64,000 nucleotides of DNA from Paracoccus sp. MA (GCF_020990385.1 NZ_CP087597.1:829001-893000), one strand, 5' to 3'. Positions 38,347 through 50,272 are shown, numbered from the stretch's first letter. The notes: a model not told the origin generated them from the sequence alone. Numbers and translations are program-made.

Positions 38347-39888
38347 TCAGCCCTGCGTCACCACCGGCGCGACTCCCAGCGCCTCGGCCAGCGCGCGGAA
38401 CCGCGCCTCGGCCACCTCGCCCAGCAGCGCCCGGCCGGTCCGGGTCAGCTTCAGCTCCAACTGCTTCTTCCTGGGCTGCAGCTTCAGCGTCCCCGCCTCG
38501 GCCGGGTCCTTGACCGAGAACATGGCGCCGAAGCGCATCGCCTTGCCCAGAACCTCGGCCTCGCGGATCTCCTTCTCCGAGAGCAGCGCGAAAAGCGGCG
38601 CCATGGGCGAGTTGGCGCGGCTGTTCTTGTAGCGATGCAAGAGCGACAGGCCCAGAAACACCCGCTCGGGATGCGACAGCGCCGCCATGTTGGCCCGCGT
38701 CACATTGTCGAAACAGGCATCGGCGCGATAATCGGGATGCGTGCGCCAGGTCGTGTCGTGCAGCAGGCAGGCGGCCTTGACCAGCCGGTCGCGCTCGGTC
38801 GGCAGGTCGCCGAACAGCGGCTCGAGGAACTGATAGAGCCGCTTGCCGAAGCCCGGCATCCGCGCCATCTGCCGCTCGGCGAAGCGCGCCGCCTCGATCA
38901 GCGGATCGCGCGAGCGCAGCCCGGCCGGCATCTGCTCGTAGAGCAGCCCCTCGCGGATGCCATAGGACGAAACGGCCAGCGATTTCGGCTGCATGCTCTG
39001 CACCAGCTGGCGCAGCACCTGGCTGGCCAGCGGCACCAGCTCCATCCGGCTTTGCGAGATGCCGGTCATCGCCCGCATCTCGGAGACGGATTTACCGGCG
39101 ATCCATTTCACCGTTTCGGCGACGGCATCGGGCGACATGCGATATTCGTGCAGCACCGTCATCGGATATTTCGCCCGCTCCATGTCCAGCCGGGCGATGG
39201 CGCGCCACGAGCCGCCGACCAGATAGATCTGGTCGTGCCCCCGGCCCAGCCGGGCGGCGGCCTTTTCGATGGTGTCCCGGATATGGTCGCGCAGGCCCGA
39301 GGCGCCGCCCTTGACCTGCTGCAGCCGGAACGGGCCCAGCGGCGTCGAGATGCGGCGGCCGACCTTGCCGTTCGCCACCTCGGCCAGCTCCATCGAGTTG
39401 CCGCCGATGTCGCAGACCAGGCCCCTGGCATCCGGCCAGCCCAGCAGCACGCCCTGCGCCGACAGCCGCGCCTCTTCCTCGCCGTCGATGACCAGCAGCT
39501 TCAGCCCCGTCTCCTTCTCGACCGCCTTGCGGAAGGCGGGGCCGTCCTCGGCCTCGCGGACGGCAGCGGTGGCGACGCAGGTCAGCGGCTTGATGCCCAT
39601 GCTGTCGGCCAGCACGGCAAAGCGGCGCAGGGCCGCCATGCCGCGGCGCACGCCCTCGGGATTCAGCCGGCCGGTGGTGGCCAGCCCCTGCCCCAGCCCG
39701 GCCATGACCTTTTCGTTGTAGAAATAGGCAGGCGAGCGCGCCGCGCCATCGAACACCACCATGCGGATCGAGTTCGAACCGACATCGACCACGCCCACCC
39801 GGCTCAGCGCCCGTTCCGAGGCCCGCTCGAACAGCGAGCGCCCGAAGGGTTCGATGGTTTCTCCGCTTGCGGTCAAGATGCCGTTCAT
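38347..39888 (-). CDS. ppx: Exopolyphosphatase, Ppx/GppA family
   Basis: A 513-residue ASKHA-fold phosphatase that releases phosphate from polyphosphate ends or hydrolyses pppGpp. Phosphate-binding loops: VVDVGSNSIRMVVFDG at ~33-48, VATAAVREAEDG, and VCDIGGNSMELAEV. The C-terminal half carries an HD-like helical domain (LVKAACLLHDTTWRTHPDYRADACFDNV). It is the last gene of the minus-strand perM-hdaA-ppk1-ppx cluster. Next to ppk1 it is more likely exopolyphosphatase than a pure GppA. Separation from ppk1 is 67 bases, containing a perfect 14-bp palindrome. Confidence 0.92.
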   Translation of the reverse strand: MNGILTASGETIEPFGRSLFERASERALSRVGVVDVGSNSIRMVVFDGAARSPAYFYNEKVMAGLGQGLATTGRLNPEGVRRGMAALRRFAVLADSMGIKPLTCVATAAVREAEDGPAFRKAVEKETGLKLLVIDGEEEARLSAQGVLLGWPDARGLVCDIGGNSMELAEVANGKVGRRISTPLGPFRLQQVKGGASGLRDHIRDTIEKAAARLGRGHDQIYLVGGSWRAIARLDMERAKYPMTVLHEYRMSPDAVAETVKWIAGKSVSEMRAMTGISQSRMELVPLASQVLRQLVQSMQPKSLAVSSYGIREGLLYEQMPAGLRSRDPLIEAARFAERQMARMPGFGKRLYQFLEPLFGDLPTERDRLVKAACLLHDTTWRTHPDYRADACFDNVTRANMAALSHPERVFLGLSLLHRYKNSRANSPMAPLFALLSEKEIREAEVLGKAMRFGAMFSVKDPAEAGTLKLQPRKKQLELKLTRTGRALLGEVAEARFRALAEALGVAPVVTQG

Positions 39889-39934
39889 CGGGTTCCTCTC
39901 GATTCCGTTACCGCGCCGGGCGCGCGCCTTGGAT

Positions 39935-39948
39935 GGGGCAATTGCCCC
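39935..39948. promoter_or_regulatory. 14-bp perfect palindrome between ppk1 and ppx
   Basis: GGGGCAATTGCCCC lies 7 bases after the ppk1 stop and 46 bases before the ppx ATG. A perfect palindrome with no loop suits a dimeric protein-binding site better than an RNA hairpin. It could let ppx be transcribed separately. No factor can be named. Confidence 0.45.
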
Positions 39949-39955
39949 CTTCGCG

Positions 39956-42121
<2,166 letters not shown>

Positions 42122-42151
42122 GTCACTGCGGGCTAGGGAAATGCCGGCGGA

Positions 42152-42841
42152 TCATGCGTCGGCAGGGGTGAGCTTGTCCAGAAGCTCGGCGGCCAGGCGC
42201 CGGGTGATGGCGCGGCGGTCGGCCAGCGATTCGCGGTCGATGGCGGCAACCAGGCGGCGGGCTAGGCCCAGGTCGCGCTCCATGCGCAGCACCAGCCAGT
42301 CCACCACCTCGGGCGCGACCTGGATCTGGCGGTCCGCGAACAGCTTGACCAGCACCGCCGGCAGCAGCGCGTCGTCGGGCGGGCCGAGCACCGCCTGCGC
42401 CGCCGTCTCCAGCCGCGAGCGCAGGTCGGGCAGCGCCACGCCCCAGTCGCGCGGCGCCGTGCGCGCGGTGATCAGCAGCAGCGCCTGCCGCGCACCGGCG
42501 AGGTTCCACAGATGGAACAGCCCCTGCTCGGCCGTGGCGTTGCCGCCGATCTCATGCGCGTCCTCGACGACCAGAGCGCCGCCCGGCCGGACCAGCTCGT
42601 CCACGGCGTCGGGCGACAGCGTCCAGCCGTGGCTGACGGGGGCACCATGTTCGGCCGCCCAGAAGCCGACCAGATGCGACTTGCCCGATCCGGGACCGCC
42701 GATCAGCAGCAGACGCCCCTGCGGCCAGCGCTCGGGCGCGTCCAGCATGGCCAGCGCGTCGCGATTGGCGGCGGTAATCAGGAAATCGTCGCGCGACGAG
42801 GCCGGCGGCATCGTCAGGTCCAGGGTCAGCTGCCTTGCCAC
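42152..42841 (-). CDS. hdaA: DnaA-related replication regulator HdaA (Hda homologue)
   Basis: A 229-residue protein with only the AAA+ part of DnaA. The N-terminus has QLTLDL (residues 4-9), matching the beta-clamp-binding motif of Hda; with the clamp it would stimulate ATP hydrolysis by DnaA to limit re-initiation. Walker A is GGPGSGKSH; Walker B is LVVEDAH; the sensor-2 region is MERDLGLARRLVAAID. DnaA domain IV, which binds DnaA boxes, is absent. It lies 3 bases after perM and 30 before ppk1, a gene order I know from other alphaproteobacteria. Confidence 0.92.
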   Translation of the reverse strand: MARQLTLDLTMPPASSRDDFLITAANRDALAMLDAPERWPQGRLLLIGGPGSGKSHLVGFWAAEHGAPVSHGWTLSPDAVDELVRPGGALVVEDAHEIGGNATAEQGLFHLWNLAGARQALLLITARTAPRDWGVALPDLRSRLETAAQAVLGPPDDALLPAVLVKLFADRQIQVAPEVVDWLVLRMERDLGLARRLVAAIDRESLADRRAITRRLAAELLDKLTPADA

Positions 42842-42844
42842 CGT

Positions 42845-44149
42845 TCAGCCGCCCTTGCCTTCCCGGCTCTCGCGGGCCTCGGCCCAGAGTTCCGAGGGCG
42901 AGGGCGGGCCTTCGACATCGGGGACCACGCCGGCCTCCTGGCGGTGCTGGTGCTCCTCCAGCAGATGCGCCAGATGCTCCTCGCGCTGGATCTCGGCCAC
43001 CGCCACGTCGCGCGACATCTGCGCCAGCTGGCGCGCGCGCTCGGAGGTGCCGCGCGGCACCAGTTCGACCAGCGTCGGCGGCGGGGGCGGCGAGGGGACC
43101 TCGCGCCCGGTGTAAAGCGCGCTTTCCTTGTAGCGACCGACGCCGAAGCGCACCAGCACGCCAAGCGCCGCCGCCGCCGGCACCGCGACCAGAAGGCCGA
43201 CGAAGCCGAACAGCGTGCCGAAGACGGTCAGGGCCAGCATCAGCCAGACCGGATGCAGCCCGACATGGCCGCCGACGATCTTGGGCTGCAGGTAGTTGCC
43301 CTCGACGATCTGGCCCAGGACGAAGACCGCGATCACTGCGCCGATCCAGACCGGCTCGCCCCAGAAGGAAAACAGCGCCACGCCGATGGCGGTCACGCCG
43401 CCGATCACCACGCCGACATAGGGGATGAACGAGAGCGAGGCGGCGATCACCCCGATCGCCACCCCGAAGGGCAGCCCGATCAGGCCCAGGCAGACCGAAT
43501 AGAAGGTGCCCAGGATCAGGATCACCATGCCCTGCCCGCGCACGAAACCCGACAGCGCCGCATCGATCTCATGCCCCAGGCGGCGGATGGTGCCGGCATG
43601 CTCGCGCGGCAGCAGCTCGTCCAGCCGGTCCACCATGTTGTCCCAGTCGAGCAGCAGGTAGAAGGCCACGACCGGCACGATCACCACCAGCATGACCATG
43701 CTGACCACGCCCATGACCGAGCCCAGCACGGTGCTGACCAGCTGACCGCCGCGCTCGCTGATCTGCTGGCCCATGTTGGTCAGCGCGGTGTTGACCGGGC
43801 TGCCCTCGGTGAAGATCTCGGGAAAGCGGGTCATCAGGAACCGCTGCAGCTGCTGGAACATCTGCGGCGCCGTCTCGATCAGCGCCGTGGTCTGGCGCAC
43901 CAGCACCGGCACCAGCAGCAAAAACAGCGCCACCACCAGCAGCAGGCCGCAAAGCGTGATGATGACGACCGCGGCGGTGCGCGACAGGCCCAGCCGCTCC
44001 AGCCGGTCGGCCAGCGGGTCGAAGAGATAGGCCACCGCCGCGCCCATGATGAAGGGCATGATGGCATTGCCCAGCCCCCAGAGCGCCAGCAGCAGGACGG
44101 CCAGCGCCCCGCCCCAATACAGGATCTGTTTCTGCACCGGCAATTGCAT
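42845..44149 (-). CDS. AI-2E/PerM-family transporter
   Basis: A 434-residue membrane protein of the AI-2 exporter superfamily (PerM/TqsA). About eight hydrophobic segments are visible, e.g. [19 protein letters not shown] near the N-terminus, [26 protein letters not shown], and the conserved region [23 protein letters not shown]. The family signature [20 protein letters not shown] is present. The C-terminal ~75 residues are a charged, soluble extension ([21 protein letters not shown] tail preceded by [17 protein letters not shown]). The substrate is unknown; some members move autoinducer-2, others ions. First gene of the hdaA-ppk1-ppx cluster. Confidence 0.88.
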   Translation of the reverse strand: MQLPVQKQILYWGGALAVLLLALWGLGNAIMPFIMGAAVAYLFDPLADRLERLGLSRTAAVVIITLCGLLLVVALFLLLVPVLVRQTTALIETAPQMFQQLQRFLMTRFPEIFTEGSPVNTALTNMGQQISERGGQLVSTVLGSVMGVVSMVMLVVIVPVVAFYLLLDWDNMVDRLDELLPREHAGTIRRLGHEIDAALSGFVRGQGMVILILGTFYSVCLGLIGLPFGVAIGVIAASLSFIPYVGVVIGGVTAIGVALFSFWGEPVWIGAVIAVFVLGQIVEGNYLQPKIVGGHVGLHPVWLMLALTVFGTLFGFVGLLVAVPAAAALGVLVRFGVGRYKESALYTGREVPSPPPPPTLVELVPRGTSERARQLAQMSRDVAVAEIQREEHLAHLLEEHQHRQEAGVVPDVEGPPSPSELWAEARESREGKGG

Positions 44150-44277
44150 GGGTCTTGTCGCTCCCGTCCTCGCGTCCGCGTTCCTATGTGGACGGTCCCG
44201 CCGCCGCTTGCAAGGAAGGGCGTTGCCCCGCCGGACGCTCTGCGCTAACCCGTGCCGGCCATATCGAGGATTTCGCC

Positions 44278-45630
44278 ATGCGTCTCACGCGCTATTTCAT
44301 GCCCGTCCTGAAGGAAGACCCCAAAGAGGCCCAGATCGTCAGCCACCGGCTGATGCTGCGCGCCGGCATGATCAAGCAGCAGGCGGCGGGCATCTATTCC
44401 TGGCTGCCGCTGGGCTTCAAGGTGCTCAGGCGCATCGAGCAGATCGTGCATGAGGAACAGGCCCGCGCCGGCCATATCGCCATGCTGATGCCGACCCTGC
44501 AGGCGGCCGACCTGTGGCGCGAGAGCGGCCGCTATGACGATTACGGCGAGGAGATGCTGCGCATCAAGGACCGCCACAAGCGCGACCTGCTCTATGGCCC
44601 CACGAACGAGGAGATGATCACCGACATCTTCCGGTCGCATGTGAACAGCTACAAGGACCTGCCGCTGACGCTGTATCACATCCAGTGGAAGTTCCGCGAC
44701 GAGATCCGCCCGCGCTTCGGCGTCATGCGCGGCCGCGAATTCCTGATGAAGGACGGCTACAATTTCGACCTGACGAAAGAGGACGCGCTGCACGCCTATA
44801 ATCGCCACCTGGTCAGCTATCTGCGCAGCTATGAGCGCATGGGGCTGCAGGCCATCCCGATGCGCGCGGACGGCGGCCCGATCGGCGGCGACTATACCCA
44901 TGAATTCCTGGTGCTGGCCGAGACCGGCGAATCCGAGGTCTTCTACGACAGCGAGATCACCGACCTGAAATTCGGCGACCGCGCCATCGACTATGACAGC
45001 GTGGAACAATGCCAGGCGGTGCTTGAGGAATTCACGAGCCGCTACGCCCGCACCGACGAGACCCACGACCCGGCGCTGTTCGAGCAGGTTCCCGAGGCCC
45101 GCCGCCGCCAGGCGCGCGGCATCGAGGTCGGGCAGATCTTCTATTTCGGCACCAAGTATTCCGAGCCGATGGGCGCCACGGTGGTCGGCCCGGACGGCCA
45201 GCGCGTGCCGGTGCATATGGGTTCGCACGGCATCGGCGTCAGCCGCCTGCTGGGCGCGATCATCGAGGCCAGCCATGACGACAAGGGCATCGTCTGGCCC
45301 GAGGGCGTGACGCCCTTCCATGTCGGCATCGTCAACCTCAAGCAGGGCGACGCCTCGACCGACGGGGCCTGCGAGGCGCTTTACGCCGAGCTGAAGGCGC
45401 AGGGGCTGGACCCGCTTTATGACGACCGCGACGAGCGCGCGGGGGCGAAATTCGCCACCATGGACCTGATCGGCCTGCCCTGGCGGATCACCGTCGGGCC
45501 GCGCGGCCTGGCTGCGAACAAGGTCGAGCTGACCGCGCGCCGCACCGGCGAGTCGATCGAGATGTCGCCGCAGGAGGCGGTGGCGCGGCTGAAGGAGATC
45601 TACCGGCCGGTCTTCGACGCGGCGCTATGA
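44278..45630 (+). CDS. proS: Proline-tRNA ligase, short alphaproteobacterial type
   Basis: A 450-residue class II prolyl-tRNA synthetase. It is shorter than the E. coli enzyme (572) because the editing insertion between motifs 2 and 3 is missing, as is usual in alphaproteobacteria; misacylated alanyl-tRNA-Pro must then be edited by a separate protein. Motifs: [57 protein letters not shown] (motif 2), and [16 protein letters not shown] (motif 3). The C-terminal anticodon-binding domain has [18 protein letters not shown]. Start ATG 44278 has a gagg site. Confidence 0.96.
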   Translation: MRLTRYFMPVLKEDPKEAQIVSHRLMLRAGMIKQQAAGIYSWLPLGFKVLRRIEQIVHEEQARAGHIAMLMPTLQAADLWRESGRYDDYGEEMLRIKDRHKRDLLYGPTNEEMITDIFRSHVNSYKDLPLTLYHIQWKFRDEIRPRFGVMRGREFLMKDGYNFDLTKEDALHAYNRHLVSYLRSYERMGLQAIPMRADGGPIGGDYTHEFLVLAETGESEVFYDSEITDLKFGDRAIDYDSVEQCQAVLEEFTSRYARTDETHDPALFEQVPEARRRQARGIEVGQIFYFGTKYSEPMGATVVGPDGQRVPVHMGSHGIGVSRLLGAIIEASHDDKGIVWPEGVTPFHVGIVNLKQGDASTDGACEALYAELKAQGLDPLYDDRDERAGAKFATMDLIGLPWRITVGPRGLAANKVELTARRTGESIEMSPQEAVARLKEIYRPVFDAAL

Positions 45631-45638
45631 AGATCGGG

Positions 45639-45692
45639 CGGCCGTGCCGGTGGTGCGGCCGCGGGAGTATTTGAAAAACGGTGAAAGCGGGC
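45639..45692 (+). terminator. Hairpin plus tail motif copy C after proS
   Basis: CGGCCG (45639-45644) and CGGCCG (45656-45661) can pair around an 11-base loop, starting 8 bases past the proS stop. It is followed by gggagtatttgaaaaacggt, then gaaagcggg, a copy of the tail motif. A probable transcription or 3'-processing end for proS. Confidence 0.55.
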
Positions 45693-45726
45693 GCCGGGCA
45701 GAAGGATCTTGGGGCCGCGCCTGTGT

Positions 45727-45799
45727 CTTCTTTGCTCTGAAAATACCCGGAGGACAGCGAAGCTTGCGCGGTCGCATGGGTATTTGAAGAGCAAAGAAG
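45727..45799. repeat. Tail motif copies D and E as an inverted pair before gmd
   Basis: Arms 45727-45748 (cttctttgctctgaaaatac, then cc) and 45778-45799 (gggtatttgaagagcaaaga, then ag) are complementary at 20 of 22 positions and separated by 29 bases. The right arm ends 8 bases before the gmd ribosome-binding site. It could form a large stem-loop in the leader of the surface-glycan operon, or be two oppositely oriented tail motif copies. Confidence 0.65.
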
Positions 45800-45816
45800 C
45801 CCGGCCAGGAGGATGG

Positions 45817-46941
45817 ATGGTGAAGAAGGCGCTCATCACCGGGGTGACCGGGCAGGACGGCTCCTATCTGGCCGAGTTCCTGCTGGAAAAGGGCTATGAG
45901 GTGCATGGCATCAAGCGCCGCGCCTCGTCCTTCAACACCCAGCGCATCGATCACATCTTCCAGGACCCGCATGAGGCCGCGCCGCGCTTCTTCCTGCATT
46001 ACGGGGATCTGACCGACAGCTCCAGCCTGACCCGGATCATGGCCGAGGTGCGGCCCGACGAGGTCTATAACCTGGGCGCGCAGTCCCATGTCGCGGTCAG
46101 TTTCGAGGCGCCGGAATATACTGCCGACGTGGATGGGCTGGGGGCGCTGCGGCTTCTGGAGGCGATCCGCTTCCTGGGGCTGGAGGGGGTGACGCGCTAT
46201 TACCAGGCCTCGAGCTCGGAGCTTTACGGGCTGGTGCGCGAGACGCCGCAGACCGAGCGCACGCCCTTCCATCCCCGCAGCCCCTATGCCGTGGCCAAGC
46301 TTTATGCCTATTGGATCACGGTGAACTATCGCGAGGCCTACGGGCTTTTCGCCTGCAACGGCATCCTGTTCAACCACGAAAGCCCGCGCCGCGGCGAGAC
46401 CTTCGTCACCCGCAAGATCACCCGCGGGCTGGCGAATATCGCGCAGGGGGTGGAAAGCTGCCTCTACATGGGCAACCTGGACGCGCTGCGCGACTGGGGC
46501 CATGCCCGCGACTATGTGCGGATGCAATGGCTGATGTTGCAATGCGACGCGCCCGACGATTACGTCATCGCCACCGGCGAGCAGCATTCCGTGCGCCAGT
46601 TCCTGATCTGGGCCGCGGAAGAGCTGGGCATCGCGCTGGAGTTCCGCGGTGCGGGCGTGGACGAGGTTGCCGTGGTCGCCTCGGTTTCCGGCGACCTCGC
46701 GCCGGCGGTCGGGCGGGGCGACGTGGTGATGCGGGTGGATCCGAAATATTTCCGCCCCGCCGAGGTGGCGAGCCTGCTGGGCGACGCGGCCAAGGCGCAT
46801 CAGCAACTGGGCTGGCGGCCCGAGACCGGCCTGCGCGAGATGATCGCCGAGATGGTCGCCGCCGATCTGCAGGTGGCGCGCCGCCATGCGCTGCTGAAGC
46901 GTCACGGGCTGGGCCTGCCGGTCTCGGCCGGGGGGCGCTAG
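45817..46941 (+). CDS. gmd: GDP-mannose 4,6-dehydratase
   Basis: A 374-residue SDR enzyme converting GDP-D-mannose to GDP-4-keto-6-deoxy-D-mannose, the branch point for fucose, rhamnose, perosamine and colitose. NADP-binding [28 protein letters not shown]; catalytic Ser/Glu in ASSSELYG; YxxxK in [12 protein letters not shown]; and [19 protein letters not shown] 45817 lies only 4 bases after aggagg, so GTG 45820 is a possible true start. The next gene begins directly after the stop. Two downstream genes take the product towards colitose. GDP-mannose synthesis genes (manB/manC) are not in the window. Confidence 0.96.
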   Translation: MVKKALITGVTGQDGSYLAEFLLEKGYEVHGIKRRASSFNTQRIDHIFQDPHEAAPRFFLHYGDLTDSSSLTRIMAEVRPDEVYNLGAQSHVAVSFEAPEYTADVDGLGALRLLEAIRFLGLEGVTRYYQASSSELYGLVRETPQTERTPFHPRSPYAVAKLYAYWITVNYREAYGLFACNGILFNHESPRRGETFVTRKITRGLANIAQGVESCLYMGNLDALRDWGHARDYVRMQWLMLQCDAPDDYVIATGEQHSVRQFLIWAAEELGIALEFRGAGVDEVAVVASVSGDLAPAVGRGDVVMRVDPKYFRPAEVASLLGDAAKAHQQLGWRPETGLREMIAEMVAADLQVARRHALLKRHGLGLPVSAGGR

Positions 46942-47865
46942 ATGGCACGGCTGTTCGTCACCGGCGGAAACGGCATGGTCGGGCGGAACCTGCGCGCCCA
47001 TCCGGGCATCGCCGCCTGGGAGCTGCTGGCGCCCTCGCGGGCCGAGTTGGACCTGTGCGACGACCGCGCCCTGCGCGACTGGCTGGCGCGGCATCGCCCC
47101 GACGCGGTGGTCCACGCCGCGGGCGTGGTCGGCGGCATCCAGGCCAACATGGCCGAGCCGGTGCGGTTCCTGGCCGAAAACGCCCGGATCGGCCTGAACC
47201 TCGTCACCGCCTGCCGCGAGGCCGGGGTGCCGGTGCTGATCAACCTGAGTTCGAGCTGCGTCTATCCGCGCGAACTGGGCCGCGACCTGTCCGAGGAACA
47301 GATCCTGACCGGCGCGCTGGAGCCCACCAACGAGGGCTATGCGCTGGCCAAGATCCTGGCGATGCGGCTGGTGGACTATGCCTGCCGCGAGGATCGCGGT
47401 CTGCAATGGCGCACGCTGATCCCCTGCAACCTCTATGGCCCGCATGACAAGTTCGACCCCCGGCAGTCGCATCTGCTGCCGGCGATCATCCACAAGATCC
47501 ACCGTGCCCGGGTCGAGGGCCATGAGACGGTCGAGATCTGGGGAGACGGCACGGCGCGGCGCGAGTTCATGTATGTCGGCGACCTGGCCGAGGCGATCCT
47601 GCGGGCGCTGGCCGATCCCTCGGTTCTGCCGCCGGTGATGAATGTCGGGCCGGGGGACGATCACGCCATCGCCGATTATTACCGCATCGTGGCCGAGGTG
47701 ATCGGCTGGCAGGGCCGCTTCACCCACGACCTGGGCAAGCCGGTGGGCATGCGGCGCAAGCTCCTGTCCGTGGCGCGGCAGGCGGAATGGGGCTGGGCGC
47801 CGCGGACCGGGCTGCGCGAGGGCATCGCCGCCACCTATGCCTGGTATCTGGAGCAGCAGCCATGA
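46942..47865 (+). CDS. colC: GDP-L-fucose synthase/ColC-type epimerase-reductase
   Basis: A 307-residue SDR epimerase/reductase of the Fcl family. Motifs: nucleotide-binding VTGGNGMVGRNL, catalytic SSSCVYP (Ser and Cys), YxxxK in EGYALAKI, and CNLYGPHDKFDPRQSHLLPA carrying the second acid/base His. Fcl and ColC use the same residues. The placement between gmd and a ColD-type dehydratase, with an ATGA overlap into the latter, makes GDP-4-keto-3,6-dideoxy-mannose 5-epimerase/4-reductase (ColC) the better guess, giving GDP-L-colitose. GDP-L-fucose synthase is the alternative; both activities in one enzyme are conceivable. The symbol is therefore provisional. Confidence 0.75.
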   Translation: MARLFVTGGNGMVGRNLRAHPGIAAWELLAPSRAELDLCDDRALRDWLARHRPDAVVHAAGVVGGIQANMAEPVRFLAENARIGLNLVTACREAGVPVLINLSSSCVYPRELGRDLSEEQILTGALEPTNEGYALAKILAMRLVDYACREDRGLQWRTLIPCNLYGPHDKFDPRQSHLLPAIIHKIHRARVEGHETVEIWGDGTARREFMYVGDLAEAILRALADPSVLPPVMNVGPGDDHAIADYYRIVAEVIGWQGRFTHDLGKPVGMRRKLLSVARQAEWGWAPRTGLREGIAATYAWYLEQQP

Positions 47866-49031
47866 GCCGCTTTCCCCTTGCCACCTCCAGCTGGGACGAG
47901 GCGGAACGGGCGGCGCTGCAGCGGGTGATCGATTCGGATCGCTTTTCCATGGGGCCCGAGGTCGCGGCCTTCGAGGCAGAATTCGCCCGCTTCACCGGCA
48001 GCCGTTACGCGGTGATGGTGAATTCGGGTTCCTCGGCCAATCTCGCCATGGTGGCGGCGCTGCGCCATACCCAGAACCCCGCCCTGCGGCTGGCGCCGGG
48101 GGACGAGGTGATCGTGCCGGCGGTCTCCTGGTCCACCACCTTCTTTCCGCTGCACCAATACGGGCTGCATCTGAAATTCGTCGATATCGACCGCGAGACG
48201 CTGAATTATGACCTGGCCGCGCTGGCCGGGGCGATCACCGAGCGCACCCGCGCCGTCATGGCGGTGAACCTGCTGGGCAATCCCAACGATTTCGACGCGA
48301 TCCGCGCCCTTATCCGCGAGCGCAGCATCGTGCTGATCGAGGACAATTGCGAATCGATGGGCGCCACCTTCGGCGGCCGGCAATGCGGCACATTCGGGGT
48401 GATGGGGACGTTTTCCACCTTCTTCTCGCACCATATCTCGACCATGGAGGGCGGGCTGGTCGTCACCGACGACGAGGAGCTTTACCATATCCTGCTGGCG
48501 CTGCGGGCGCATGGCTGGACGCGCAACCTGCCGAAATTCAACCGCGTCACCGGCGAGAAGAGCGACGATCCCTTCGAGGAAAGCTTCCGCTTCGTCCTGC
48601 CCGGCTACAACCTGCGCCCGCTGGAGATGTCGGGGGCGCTGGGGCGGGCGCAGCTGGCCAAGCTGCCGCGGCTGATCGAGGGGCGGCGCGCGAACGGCGC
48701 GCTCTGGCAGCAGGCGATGGCGGATCATCCGCTGTTCCGCATCCAGCGCGAGACCGGCGAAAGCAGCTGGTTCGGATTTTCGCTGGTGCTGCGGCCGGAA
48801 ACGGGCCTTGCGCGGCGCAAGGTTCTGGGCCGGCTCGAGGCGCTGGGATTCGAGGCCCGGCCCATCGTCAGCGGCAATTTTACGAAAAATCCCGTGCTGC
48901 GGCTAATGGATCACAGCCTGCACGGGCCGATGACCCATGCCGAGGAGATCGACCTTAACGGTTTCTTCATCGGCAATCATCATTATGACATCCGGGACGC
49001 GGTCGGGATTCTGGCCGGGTTCCGCGCCTGA
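47862..49031 (+). CDS. colD: GDP-4-keto-6-deoxy-D-mannose 3-dehydratase
   Basis: A 389-residue PLP/PMP-dependent enzyme of the DegT/AHBA family. Where sugar aminotransferases have the Schiff-base Lys, this protein reads FFSHHISTMEGG, with His190 at that place. That substitution is the hallmark of E. coli ColD, which uses a His and PMP to remove the 3-hydroxyl instead of transaminating. Other stretches (RAHGWTRNLPK, KSDDPFEESFRFVLPGYN, GESSWFGFS, NGFFIGNHH) also fit my memory of ColD rather than perosamine synthase. It should convert the Gmd product to GDP-4-keto-3,6-dideoxy-mannose. It overlaps the preceding gene as ATGA. Confidence 0.9.
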   Translation: MSRFPLATSSWDEAERAALQRVIDSDRFSMGPEVAAFEAEFARFTGSRYAVMVNSGSSANLAMVAALRHTQNPALRLAPGDEVIVPAVSWSTTFFPLHQYGLHLKFVDIDRETLNYDLAALAGAITERTRAVMAVNLLGNPNDFDAIRALIRERSIVLIEDNCESMGATFGGRQCGTFGVMGTFSTFFSHHISTMEGGLVVTDDEELYHILLALRAHGWTRNLPKFNRVTGEKSDDPFEESFRFVLPGYNLRPLEMSGALGRAQLAKLPRLIEGRRANGALWQQAMADHPLFRIQRETGESSWFGFSLVLRPETGLARRKVLGRLEALGFEARPIVSGNFTKNPVLRLMDHSLHGPMTHAEEIDLNGFFIGNHHYDIRDAVGILAGFRA

Positions 49032-49096
49032 CCGGACGCTGGACTTGCCGGCAGGGCCTGGTCAGGATCGTGAATGCGGGCGGCGGATGGGTGGTC

Positions 49097-50272
49097 ATGA
49101 GTGCGGGACGGATGAAACGGATCGGCGCCGGGGTTTTCGGCCTGGGGCTCGCCGCGCTGGTCGCGTTTGTCGCCTGGCCAGAACCGCCGCGCCCGGCGAC
49201 GCCGGTGCCGCAGCTCCTCCTCGCCGAAGGCCTGGGCTTCCAGGCGCGGCTGGTCGCGCCGCAGCCCCGGTTGACCGCCCTGCCTGCCCAGGTGACGGGC
49301 CGCGTAGCGGCCGATTCCTCGGGCGAAGGCTATCGCCACGAATGGCCAGGGTTCCACGCCTCGGCCCGGTTCGCGGGGACGGGAATCACCCTGCGCTTCG
49401 ACGATGCGGTCAATCGCTGGCGGGTGATCCTGGACGGCGAGGCGGTCGAGCTTTCGCGCCCGGGCCGGCAGGACTTGCGAATCGAGGGGCTGGCCCCCGG
49501 CCCGCACGAGGTCCGCGCCGAAAAGATCAGCGAATCCTGGGAACCGGCGCTGTTCGGCGGCTTCTTCCTGTACGGCTCGGCCGCGGCGCTGCCTCCGCCC
49601 GAGCCCGTCCCGAGGCTGATCGAGTTCATCGGCGATTCCGACACGCTGGGCTTCGCCAATACCGCCGAGCGCCGCGATTGCAGCGAGGAGGAGGTCTATG
49701 CCGCCACCGATACCAGCCGCAGCTTCGGCCCGCAGGTGGCGGCGGCGCTGGATGCGGATTACCGGATGGTCGCCCGCTCGGGCATCGGGCTCTTGCGCAA
49801 CTATGGCGGCGCCGACCCCGAGCGCACCATGGAGCGGCTCTATCCGCTGGCCCTGCCGGGGGATGCCGAAGCGACCGCCCTGCCCCAGCGCCAGGCCGAT
49901 ATCGTCGTCATCGCGCTCGGCTCGAATGTCTTCGGCTCGGCGCTCGCTCCGGGCGAACGCTGGAGCGACCCGAGCCAGCTGCGCCGTGATTTCGCCCCGG
50001 CGCTGGCCGATTTCGCCGCCGCCCGCATGCAGGAAAATCCCGGTGCGCAGATCGTCCTGCTTGCCTTCGGCGAATACGGGCCCGAACTGGTCGAGGCGCA
50101 TCGCAGCGCCTCGGACCTGCTGACCGCCAGGGGCATTGCCAACCGGCTGGTCGTTCTGGGCGACCCGAAACGCAATGCCTGCCTGTGGCACCCTTCCGCC
50201 GCGGACCATGCCATGATCGCCAGGACGCTGATCCAGGCGTTGACGGCGCCGGATTCCGGCGGAAGCGGCTGA
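49097..50272 (+). CDS. SGNH/GDSL hydrolase, CE2-like carbohydrate esterase
   Basis: A 391-residue exported protein with an N-terminal hydrophobic signal/anchor (GAGVFGLGLAALVAFVAW). A beta-rich N-terminal domain (~55-175) is followed by the SGNH hydrolase fold: nucleophile block FIGDSDTLGF (Ser near residue 190), the oxyanion Gly in GGADPER, Asn block ALGSNVFG, and the catalytic Asp/His in HPSAADHAMI. The two-domain layout resembles family CE2 sugar deacetylases. In this cluster it may remove or move O-acyl groups on the exported glycan. I chose ATG 49097; GTG 49070 is in frame. It follows colD by 65 bases. Confidence 0.8.
   Translation: MSAGRMKRIGAGVFGLGLAALVAFVAWPEPPRPATPVPQLLLAEGLGFQARLVAPQPRLTALPAQVTGRVAADSSGEGYRHEWPGFHASARFAGTGITLRFDDAVNRWRVILDGEAVELSRPGRQDLRIEGLAPGPHEVRAEKISESWEPALFGGFFLYGSAAALPPPEPVPRLIEFIGDSDTLGFANTAERRDCSEEEVYAATDTSRSFGPQVAAALDADYRMVARSGIGLLRNYGGADPERTMERLYPLALPGDAEATALPQRQADIVVIALGSNVFGSALAPGERWSDPSQLRRDFAPALADFAAARMQENPGAQIVLLAFGEYGPELVEAHRSASDLLTARGIANRLVVLGDPKRNACLWHPSAADHAMIARTLIQALTAPDSGGSG

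Noticed and set aside
47862-49031. Perosamine synthase or another sugar aminotransferase
   Set aside because: The Schiff-base Lys is replaced by His in FFSHHISTMEGG, which is the ColD dehydratase signature.
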